Source: Aplysia californica
Taxonomy: Eukaryota; Mollusca; Gastropoda; Aplysiida; Aplysiidae
NCBI RefSeq assembly: GCF_000002075.1
Contig: NW_004797295.1
Span: forward strand, 450,493 to 514,492
Direction: 5' to 3'
DNA: 64,000 nucleotides
Shown here: in pieces, positions 38,301-50,300 of the stretch
How positions within the stretch are numbered: position 1 is the first letter of the stretch
Layout: every line of letters starts with the position of its first letter
Translations under genes and position numbers: made by a program
The notes under the pieces: model-generated
What the model saw: the letters and a program-made list of their open reading frames with translations, nothing else
What the model was told of the DNA's origin: nothing
Database searches by the model: none

Positions 38301-41300
38301 TTTAGCCAGACTGACCCTCACGCAGAACAAAGAGAGATAGAGTTTTCACGCCCAACTTTCCACGGACGCATACGTCTAGGACTGGTCAGGTGATATGATG
38401 GGCAGGGGAGGATGGACTGAAATGTCTTCTGATTGGTCACTCAAAATGAGTCTTTGAGAGTAGGTTTCTGAATGGTCTTTTAGTGTCAGCATTTGTAATG
38501 TTTAGTTAGATATATAACGCGCAACACACTTGAAAGCTGTAAAACACTAGATAGGCCTCTTATAAAAGTTTAGTAAAGTAATCAACTGTGCTCGAAGAAC
38601 TTATAATGTACTTGTTCAACAAATCACAAGAAAAAAGTCTGATGTCATCCATGCATTTACCGAATTGCAATAGATGACTACAGTCGGGATTGGTCCCTTG
38701 GAATTGGAAAGCCGCATGGCTGAGAGCTTTTCCCTATATGACTAGATCAATCATGAACAGTTTTCTCTTATCTGCTCCCGACATTTTATAGTGCATATCA
38801 GTACAGTGAGTCCGTTTTTTGCACCTATTGACATGCCAAATGACTTGATGTTCCAGAAACAAAACAAGAAATACTTACTGGCCACAACACTTGCCCCAGC
38901 ACCTGTGACCAGAGTACGGTCCAGAAACAATACCTCCAAATGTACAAGATCTGTCAAATACAAAAAGAGGTTGTGCAAAATAATTACAGTGGAAGTTCCT
39001 TATTAAAAGATACACTACTCATATTCCCATTCACCTCAATTATACATAAAAATTTTACATAATAGCTGTTGAGAAAATAATTATATAACACTTTGAACAA
39101 TAAAATTACCTTTTAAGCGAGAACAAAGGTATGCTTCCTCAGAAATCTTCATGGAATACTTTTTCCATACGGGACCCCTGTAAGTAAGATCACAAAGACT
39201 CTTCTAGGGTCTCCCTAAATGAGCTATATGTGTCACGATGCAGTGGAATCAGGCGCTCGTCAATTTTGAGACATATGGAGTTATTGGTATCACCTTAACA
39301 CATTACACCCTAAGGGCCTGGACGGGAAGTCCATTGTTAGATCCTAAGCAAGGGGAAAGAACCCACCTCCCGTGAATACAAGCCTTTAAAAAACACATTT
39401 TAAAAATACTAAACAGATTCCCCAAATCCTGAAAAAATAAAACTTAAGAAGAAAACTGAATGTGGTTTCAGAAAAATATAACTTAATGTATGCGCAAACT
39501 GTTGGAAATGTTTTAACTTTAATTCAATCGGGGTGTCCGACCCGTCACTCTCACTCTCAGCCTCGCGGTCGGGCCCTAGAATCTAGATCTAAATTCTAGA
39601 TTTTCTCCGTCTAATCAATCGGAATCGCCCCAAACTCTTCCTACAACGTTTTCATCAAAATCTGAGCCATCTGATTTGTCACATGTTCGTTTTTGCTCAA
39701 ATCCATCGTTATTTCCGTTTTCGAACTCGATTGTGTCGCTTTTCAACAAGTCGAGACACTTTCGAAGTGTCGGTAACGCGATCGCACTTCGATCAGCTCT
39801 AATACTAAAACTACTAGCCTGAAAAATTTCGTTTCGGTATTAAGCATGGGCGAAGTCAAGTCGAGATTCGGAATTCGACGAATTCGTGGGGTCTGAGTCG
39901 GAGATCGAACATTGGGCAGGAGGACGAGTCCGAACACGAATTCCCGAACTAGGGCAGCCAAGGGGAAAATAGATCACGAGGAGCGAAAACATATTTAATT
40001 TGTTTAAAACTGTGAATAATTTTACGTAAAACTGCACCCAAGAAACATTTTTGGACGCTCAAAATTTAGATTTACCAATAAATGAATAAAAATGCATAAG
40101 TATCATAAAACACGATGTCTGATATCTATTTCCCCTCGCTGTGTGCAGAAGGAAGCGGCGAGTTCGAATTGGACCGTCCCACGATTCCATCGACTCAATG
40201 AAAGTCACATGAGCCTTTTAGAACGCGCTGATTCGCTAGCAGTTACAAATCCCTTCTGCTGGTGGTTATGCCCTAAGAGGCCAAGGTCAACTTTACGCAC
40301 TACGGTGACGGACGAGCATTGCATCTCTGGTTGGACCAATCACAATTGCAAGCCATCTTCACGTCAAATTCAAATCCCGTGATTATCCCAGCCTCCTTCT
40401 TTCTTTGGCTTTCACTGCGATCACACACATTTCACTGCTTTTCTTCTCTTCATTGTACTATCTACATGTATTTTCTTACGACCTGTCTGGCACTTACATT
40501 TACATTGTCACATTTCTTGTCTCTTTTGCATTACTCCATGTTTGTTTTCAACCTTGTATGTTTCATCTTGTCATAATAAATGTTGATTATGATATAGATC
40601 TAGATCTAGATCTATTACTGTTATTTTTTATAAACTTCTGTCTTGCTGACTGTTGCTTTGATTAATGCATGGTCTGACTTTAGAGTTCGAGACTGCTGGA
40701 TTTTATGCTTTGATTTTTATTATGACCTGTTTGCATCCATTATCCTCGCACATGAAAGCGGCTGTACTGTCAACGAGGGGCAAATAACTTTCAAAACAAA
40801 CTGGTGCCCTCCCCTGATGTCAATGAAAACATTGCCTGCCTCAATCCCGACCTCTGTGACCTCTTCCCTGCTCCTTCCCCCTCCCCCTCCCCGCCCCCTT
40901 TGTCTACACCGGTCCGTGGCGTCGGGATTTTCTACAGCGTGTTCGACTCGACGGCTGTAGGGAGAACGACTTGACTTGACTTGACTTGACACGAATCCCA
41001 CCGAATTGACCTTGCCTCTCCTCAAATTTGATTGGCTGCTATCTTGACCTGAATTCGAATTCAGAGTCGAAGTCGACGAATTCGCGCCCAAAAATGTTCG
41101 GAGTCGAAAGTTCTCGGAGTCGGCCCACCCTTATTAGGTATCAAACGAAAGAAGAAACTTTTTGCTATACTATGCAAATCAAAATCCGGCCCCAAAGTCT
41201 CGTCAAGGCGAGACTTTCGTTTCTAAAGACGCTGGGCCGGCGCGGGCGGTTCCGGGCGAGTCAGGGTGGAGCGCGTAAGGGAATTCCCGGGCGATCCCGG

Positions 41301-44300
41301 GCGAGTTAGGGTGTAATGTGTTAAAGCTTGTCCACTTGCCCTGCTTTTGACGAAAAAAATATCCATTTATCTTGGATACAAGTCAAGATATTGGCGATTC
41401 AAGGAGACGGGGGTCGCCTGGTATCAGAGGTAAGAATTAGCGAGAAAATGGCCACCAAAGTTGAGTTACTTCCTTAGCTTGAGAGTCCAGGGAAGTTGAA
41501 AATTTACATCTTTTATGCCTTTAACTCTATCCGTACATTGTGTTTTACTGTCGTGTCAAAACGATGTGGGGAACTCTGTGTCACCACTTCCAAAGACGAA
41601 ATTTACTCGTTAATCCGATCCGTACATTTTGCATAGCAGTCTGTCAAAAACATTTTTTGGGGGGAAAAAAATTAAAGTTTCAAAGAGATCTTCGTACTAG
41701 AAGTATTCTAAAATGTGAAGAATACAACCCCAGGGGTACAAAATGACCCCAGGGCGTACGGATAGGGTTAATCAACGTTTTTCAGTACAATCCACACAAA
41801 AATGTGTTCTTTAAGGGGCACGAAAGGTGTTGAGCCAAAAAACAAAAATTCAATAAAAATTCCCAAACCTGCAGAAAAATGCCAGTTTCTCGATTTTCAT
41901 TATTTTGACGAGCACCTGATTTCACCATGTTGCCTCACAAATGTCCTTTTTCGCGAAAGCAAAGGTATGTTTCCTCAGAAATCTTCATGGAACACTAGTT
42001 TCCATAAAGAGCCCACTGTAAGTGAGATCACAAAGACTTTTCTTGGGTCTCCCTAAATGAGCAATATATTTCAAGAAAAATACACCCCTCACAGTCCTGG
42101 TTCAAACATGTCCGCTTGCATAAAGCAGGCAAACCCATAATACATCAAACCAAGAGACACAGATATGTTAAACACAAGAATATCTGCTCACAAAGAGATG
42201 ATAACAACTTCTCACTATTCATCGTAAAACTTCATACTGTCCAGTACATAGTTTAACTTTATCAAAAATTTGTTAAAAAGACCTTAGTCACAACAACTGT
42301 AAGTGAATATGAAATATTTCTCTGCTTCATCAAAAGCAGACAATATACAAAAACAAAACCCTGGCACAGAAAGAAGGAACCTTACCTTTCAAATGTAGTA
42401 CTCCTTCATCTGACACTTTGGTATTGGTGAGAAGTAATTTTTTCAGGCTGTGGGTACAAAATTGAAATTTTATTCAGATACAATGGTATCAATATAAGGT
42501 GCTTACTTATGCAAGTTTTCCCTTATCAAATTCTTTAGCGACTAAGCTTTGTTTAAAAAAAAGTAGAACAAGTATATCACTTGATCCTTAAGACAGAATT
42601 CCAAGTGCAGACATAATAATATAAGGCTCATCAAACACTAAAATCACATTGAAAAATAAAAGTGACAGGATTTCCCCTTTCTGTATTTGGACATGAAGCA
42701 TTCTGTCTCACCTGATTATCTTACCAACATGCACCATTCCCTCATTGCTGATGTTAGTGTAATTTGTCAAGTCAAGGGTGCTAAGGTGAAATCCTGAAAA
42801 GAAAAATAAAGTAAGACAGGATTTTTTAAAAAGCAATAAATAATTGAAAGAACACACAGAATTCAAATACGACAACATTTCATTGACACAAATTTTAAAC
42901 CTCTTGACACACTTGCATACTATCTCTACCCAAATTAAAAACATCTCACTCAGAAAGGCATTCCCCCCCCCCTCAAACCCATCACAACCACTTCCACAAA
43001 CAGAGCAGTTAAGATGTCTCAAAACTATGTCCACTTCGAATTTGCTTCATCTCATTTCTGCAGATAGTATGAAAATCATCCTAAACTTTGTTAAACTTTA
43101 GCTATTTCAATATCCTTTACATAAATTGAAGGATATTTTTTCTTGCACTTCTCTAAAACAGCAACAATGAATAAAGATTTGTCAATATTGACATATTTCG
43201 GTTTCCTTTAGTTCACTCATGACAACGTAGATAGAAAAGACGTAGGTATATAAATGCAATCTATGGCCACTTTTTACACATCCCCACTATATTAATGCTG
43301 AAGTTATAATAAAAAGAAGACCACAAACTATTAGATTTCTTTCACTTGCCTTTTAATTTTGGATTCTAAAACATGAATCTACACTTTAGCGAATAAACAG
43401 AACACATTGTGTACAGAAAAGAGCAACAGACACTACACGAATTACTTTTCACAGGACTTCGTAGTTTTCTCTATTCCCGAGTTTGTGAGACAGACTGAAC
43501 TTTAATTTATGAGATCACAACGTAATGGTGCACAACGACAAAGGCGAGTGAACTTGATCAGAGAAGGAAAGCTATAAATTTTCAGCAGGAAAAGGGGAGG
43601 GGCAACTGGATAAACGTAGTTGGATAATAAGTGAAAATGGCACGCTTCATGCCACTACGCACTGTGATAGGTCATCAAGGTTAACCACTCTTAGCTCGCC
43701 ATATGTCATAAACCCATCCAGGAGGGACCGTCAATTCTTTTTAGAGTGGAGGGAGACCATTTTACAGATTATGAGCCTAAACATGGGTCACCGAGGATTC
43801 TTCCCTGGGTTCGTCGGTTAAGATCCTGGTTTGCCTAAGATCCCGCATTTTCCTTGCTCCCAAGCACCGGGATCTTAGGCGGAGACTACTGTATAACAAG
43901 TACTTAACATAAGAAACAGAATTACTTTGCAAATACAAAACTAAAGCACCAGATATAAAAAAAAGAAGCTTTTTATAAATTTTTTTAACATACCTGAAAT
44001 ATAAGACAAGCCAATATTGGAAGTTGAGCTTCGGGAGGGCAGGAGAAGTGAAGTCAGCTTCATGTCTGGAAATAGATACCGATATATTTTTTTTATGCAA
44101 TGGATCAGAGTCATTACACTTTCAAGAAAGAATGGAAGTTGCAGCATACTAACCACAACCAGGTTCACAGCTACTACAAATTTGTCATATTGGAACAGGT
44201 TGTACTTGAGACTATGGGTAGCACTGGCTGAATCCACATACTGGAAGCTGACTGATGAGAGACATGTCAGTACAGCACAGCATCTGGTCTATGACCACAG

Positions 44301-47300
44301 ATTACTTGCTTGAGGAATGCCTGGTACAGAACAGACCCAAAGCGGATGCATGGCCAGGGTCAGCCCCATTTAGAGACCGAACTTTCGTCAACTAGAAGGC
44401 TTTTGATGGGCCACTGTATTTGAGAGTATGTCTTGAAACACAATATGAAGAATGACTGAATGTCATATCAACTGAATCTTGTTCCAACGCTGTCTCCAAA
44501 ATCTCAGTATTCCAGTCAGAAGAGATCAGATGCTAGGAGACATCATGATCATCACTGTGTCATAATGTCTGGGATTGTGAAACGTAGAAAGTGGCCAATG
44601 AAGCCTATAAAAATGAGTAGTAAACGATGGTAGGTACAAAAAAAAGTATGCACAACACACCACTGTGTGTAGGGATAAGCAAAGTACAGTTTGAGACACT
44701 GTTTTCTCCACCGGCACCAAACTCTCTCCCAACTCACTTTTTTATTTTTTTTTATTTTCAACATTATCAGTATACTTCATAACAAAATTTATAGACATTT
44801 CCTGTCCCTACTACTGACTTCTTGTTCTTTGTTCTGTCATCACCTCTAAGGCACTGCTTTATGGAGCATCTATGTGTTGACTTGCTCGTACAATACCAAA
44901 TACCAAATCTACAGCAACAGATACTTTATCCAATTACGATATACTGACTTTTTTCATTTGCTGCTAACCAGTGTTCTTTAAAAATAGAAGGGCAAGGCCA
45001 GGAACCAGTTGAACAACCCAAACACACTTTTCCTATTTCCTTTTTTACCACATCTAAAGATGCATTTCTCTTCTTGAATTAACTCCTTGCCAGCTCTGTG
45101 GCCGTACCTGGTACGCCCTAACAATTCACTACCGTGTATGCAGTGGGCATATCTGGTACGCCTGAAAACTCCCTGTTTTGTTTCGTGCAAATATCTTCAC
45201 TTTAACACAGTTTTGAATAACAAGAGTCACATCCCTGTATTCTCTGACCACTTTCTGATGCGATCATGCCTATTTTTAGGCTATCAGTCCCAGGATTCGA
45301 ATGTAGTAGCTAAGACAAAGAGACATGGTGTGTAGTGTATTGTGCGCCAATGACGAAGTCAGTCTGCCTCTTTGAGGTTTTTGCATGCAGTCTACATTCA
45401 CCACGCTGTTTCGCAAAGGTTGACTAGGTCTACAGATCAGGTTATTGCAGAAATTTATCGAGCTGCAGACAGTGATAACGAAGACTTCAATTCATCTGAA
45501 GAAAGTTTTTGTCATAGATCTAATCTCCGAGACGACAGGGATCTCGAATATGGAGACCGAATTTTTTAAAATCTCACTTTCACCAGCCAAATTCTTCTAC
45601 AGAATAGTTATAATTATACCTAAAAATGAATAAAACCAATAGATTGTAAGTTCATTTCTCTTTTATCTGACATATACTTTGCTATATCTAACCCTTATAG
45701 TAAGTGAGCTATAGCCATTTAAAAAGCAGACTGTGTCATACACAGCCATTGTGGAAATTTCCTTAGCACACGAGGTGGATTTATGGTTAGCAGTCAAGGG
45801 GATAAAGCAGCAACAAACCTTTCAAATAATTGAGAGCTCTGTCTCCGTGCACATCCAAGGTCCCTGCTAAGCTAATGTTACACAGACGAGGGTGACGGGT
45901 GATGCATAAAATAGAATCTGTCACAATCTGTGTCTCGGACACATCCAAATTCTCCAGACTGACAATGCCTTCTACTCCAGACAAGCTTGATATCTGCAGG
46001 GATGAAAGTAGCATAAACTCCATTGAGATTCAAACTCAAAATACATTCAAACAGGTGATTCTTGGTGCTACCATGTACCGGTTGGCCCTCTGAAACTAAT
46101 CCCCCTCACCCCTCCCCCATAAGTCCCTTGTCTAAGACAAAGACTGTTTCTGGCTCCCATGCAACTCCATCTTGAACAAATTCAACTGTACAAATGGATT
46201 TGAATAGAACTATTGCTTAATCTAATTTCTCTTCATAGCACAACAGTTACATGTCACTGGTCATGTGATACGACAACAAAACAGCACCAAGAGCTCTATA
46301 TTCCTTACCTTGCTTTGCTTCAAAATGAGAGACTTGAGCATTTTAAAATCTGCAACAGAAAAAATGTAAGTTGATTATTGATGCAGACCAAAGATAAAAA
46401 AATACTTTTATTTTCATTATTACTACTTATTTTCCGCCTTTATCAGTTTCTGATCTTACTGTTTTTTTGTAACGAAAAGACCCTCTTTCAAAGTCAAGTT
46501 ACACATTATTAGTAACAACCAACAAATTCAAATATGTAGCCTCTCACTTACCGACATGCTGGTTCTAAAGGATTCTATTAAAGAGGAAAGGGTCATTTGG
46601 ATTTGTTCATATGATTAGAGTACAATAAATGCTTGCTATCCTGTCTTAAAAACCACTGCCCCCTTTTGTCCTCTGAAATGATAATAAAGGAGGTAAAGTG
46701 AAAAAAATGAGAACAAACAAGGTAAAGTTAATAAATGAGAATAAGGAAGGTGAAGTGAATCTAAATAAATCCAAAGCCATAAAACAAAATCTCACTTTGG
46801 AGAGAGGTAAAAATGTCATGTGTGACATTTGTCCTGCTGAGATCCAGATGTAACAAGTGGAGATTTTGTGCTGACTGTGAGAATTGTATGACACCAGCGT
46901 TAGTGACTCTTGTGCCATCAAGACTTAAAGTTTGCAAGGACCCCAGATCTGTTGATAAAAAATAATCCAGAATCATCATTATTACACTTAACATCACTAC
47001 TATTAACTACTAAAGGACATCTTAACAATAAACATATTGTCTGTTACATATAATGAGTGGTAGACAAACTTACATAAGTGACTGAATTTATGTTGCTGGC
47101 TCAGGACTCTCTTGACCACCCACGACTTGTTCCAAAAGAAATGAGCAAGAGCTTTTAGAGAACTCACATATCTCTACATAATCCAGGTGAAATTTACATA
47201 TGCCGGACAGTAGGTAATCACACAGATTATCTCCTTTGCTCAATCAAGCAGCAAAGTATGAAATGGAAAACAGATTTACGTCTCACAGAACACAAATAAG

Positions 47301-50300
47301 GATGTTCTTTGCCATTTTCAAAATTCGAATAAATGTTGAAATATTAGTCCAATCAAAACATTGCTAGACATTTCTGAAAATATCACTTGAAGAGTACTAG
47401 AAGACCCAACACCCCCCCCCCCCCCCTCCCCTTTCCTTTATAAAAAAACAACTTGCAAATCTTAACTTGCTCAGACAAAAAGAAACTGGTAACATTGCAA
47501 AAGACTTCTTTGAGGGAACAGTTCTAGGAAATAACTGACTTACTTTTCACAATAGCAAAACAGGCATCTGTGATTTGGCTGCACGAGCACAAGTTCAATA
47601 CCTTGAGAGCCTTCATCCCTGAGATGAACATAGGAACAGGTAAAATAGGGATTGTACAATGAACTTCAAAAAAGACTATCTTAATAGGACAGCAAAAAAC
47701 AAAAACAGTGATTGACCAGAAGTCTAAATTTATCTGAATGGACAAAAATAAAGATGAAAAGTATGCCTCCAGTATTTGAGTCAGACTACGACTTATGACA
47801 ACAAGAAGCTCCACTAAAAGATTGGTCATTCCTTTCAAGTAAAAAAAAGTCCGGTCTTTCTTGAAAAACTATGATAATGAGCAGACTATGCATTTATACA
47901 AACTGCTCATAAAGCACTGGAACTACAAGTACATAGTTTTTACTAAGGCAATAAAAAAGCATCTCCAGCAAAAGCAAAAACAAACCCTGCTTTTTTTTTA
48001 AAGAACCTACAATTGGTCCACTTCAGGCTGTTTGGGAAACTTTCACACCACAGACAATAACTAGTTTTTATTGTGTTGTTCCTATTAGGAATCATGAAAA
48101 GCAAGAAAGCTGTAAGCTTTGACCTCAGCAAGCTGCATTTTGCTGATGTCGAAAGGTGCATCTTTGATAGAGCTTTGGGAGTGTGTAAAAATTGAAAATT
48201 TTCAAAACTTGGACTATAATGGATTGCTTGCGACAATGACAGAATCCCTGTCGACCATTATATAATAACAAAAAATCTAATTATCAAAACAGCAGTCCTA
48301 CTGCTATTTAGTGCTCCAGAATAAAAAAGCAACAGTAGCTTCAGTATGATTAAAAAATAATATAAAGTTCACTCATTTCTGGCACATAATTACCTTTGAT
48401 GCAATTAAGCCCCGTATCTGTGATCAGTGAGCAGGAATTGAGACTCAGGATGTGCAAATGAACAAATATCCTAAGAAGAAAAAAGAAAGAACAGCCAATA
48501 TTACCTACAAAAATAAATAAGGTCTCTTGAAATGGGCAACAAGAATCATGGCACTCACATCCTTAGTGCTGTACACAATTAGTGTCTCCCAAAACCATGT
48601 AACATATCTTTTTACGACCCCACTAAAAATTGACCTCTTCAGACCCTCCTTTACCTTCCTATGGAGATATTTTCACCATACAGAAACAATTATTTTATCA
48701 TAATCAGAATGAATAACCCATGTCTCCCACTAAAAACAATGACTGTATAAAACTGGCAACGGATTACTTTCAACACTAACAATACTTTGGGGGGAGGGGA
48801 CTTTAAAAAGCATTGTATAGACAAACACAATGAAGATTACTGTTCAGAATCATATAGAACTTAAAACTCTATTACTCCCATTATTCTGACATGTAAAACA
48901 GACAGTGGCCTAAAGCCATAACCAGCAAAGCAAAGACGTTTAAATGACACTGCCTCTTTTAGAACTATAATTTTCTAACTATAACACATGCTAGTTATCA
49001 TTTCCATTTTAATTGTTTTAAAATAAAGCAAACAAAATAATATATATCTAATGGAAAAAGAGAAAGATTACAACACTCAATGATTTTATAACAAAGAGAC
49101 GCACCTAGCTGTATGAAGCAGCTCATTGGTTGTGTACGGGTAGTAATCCAAGTCCAACTTCAACAAGTAACTGGAATAAAAATGTTTCTTTTTAAAAACC
49201 AGCAAGGGTATGAGCAGTTTAAGTTAATAAATGTAACAAAGCTAAAACATGAGCATGAGCAACACGACCTTACAGAGACAAAGCTCACTTTACTGAACCA
49301 TTTTATATGTAACTCAAATGCCATGAAGACAATCATTCGATGCTTTTGCAGAAACAATCTATGAATAAAAGACTAAAATTCTTTTGACATGTAAAGGCTA
49401 CTGACTGACTCAGCACCATTTCCATAACTAAAGTACCAACAAATACAGGCGTTATTACCAACCACAATTAATTCAGATACTACTCATATACCTAAAAGAA
49501 AACTCAAAAGAGCATCAAACCATACAAAAAACATAAACTGTACTTGTAAGCATACATTCATTCAATGCCAAAAATACCTACAGAATGTATGAGATCATGA
49601 AACTATCTTAACAAATCTTGTAAGAGTCCACCAATTATTTACATACCTAGGAATGAGATGCATAATTTTTGGTTTAAGAAGTCTCTCTTTCTTCAAGTAA
49701 GCCAGAAAAGCTTGCAGTAAATGCTCAGGAAGTCCAGATACAGAAAAGATTGGTTGGCGTGGGTCTGTTAGTCGATGAGCAAGGAGATTCATGGCAGAAT
49801 TTTGCAAGGTTGATACATTGTAGACCAGCTCTGAATGAGAACTAGACTCTTCTGCTGGGGCACGAGGGAGGGCAAATCTTTGGGCAGCGGCCTCAGCTAA
49901 AGATAGAAAAGAGTCAAAACTTGGACAAAAGTGGGGGGTTCTTAATTTCTAATAAGATCAAGAGCAAAAATATGTCAGCAAGCTCCTCCTCCCCTCACCT
50001 CAGCAATCTGCCATACAGATATGACTTGGATGATAAAGCATGTACAGTTATTGTTGAGACATTTCTCAACAATTTCATTGTATTCAATATCTTCATTATT
50101 TGTTCACAACAAAGAAATAGAAACAACCTGTTGGGTGTGAAATTATCAACTTTCGGGTCTCTTCCATGCTGCTTTGACAAAACAATTTTTAAAAATAAAT
50201 AAATAAATAAATAAATAAACAAAGCCAAAGCCTTGATGGTCTCACCAACACAACCTATCAGCCATCTTGTCATGTGCTCATCTTCTTCTTCACTAGTTAC

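Larger units (their letters stand above)
39229..41939 (+). mobile_element. TA-target MITE, GGCGCTCGTCAA family, copy 4, carrying two TTAA insertions
   Basis: TGTGTCACGATGCAGTGGAA and CAGGCGCTCGTCAA open it; GACGAGCACCTGATTTCACC and CTCACA close it. Removing 39299-41320 and 41525-41767, each with one TTAA, leaves a normal family member, as comparison with copies 2 and 3 shows. Confidence 0.88.

Noticed and set aside
40092-40665. Overlapping open frames rich in Phe/Ser/Leu
   Set aside because: AT/pyrimidine-rich interior of the nested hAT-like element; no protein family recognised.
40720-41091. 123-codon minus-strand frame, Ser/Arg/Gly-rich
   Set aside because: Inside the non-autonomous hAT-like element and explained by its repeated GTCGA/GAATTC words and a pyrimidine tract; no homology recognised.
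49647-49896. F-box before the LRRs
   Set aside because: GLPEHLLQAFLAYLKKERLL looks faintly like an F-box or a ZYG11-type N-terminus, but the diagnostic pattern is incomplete; left as an unassigned helical segment.
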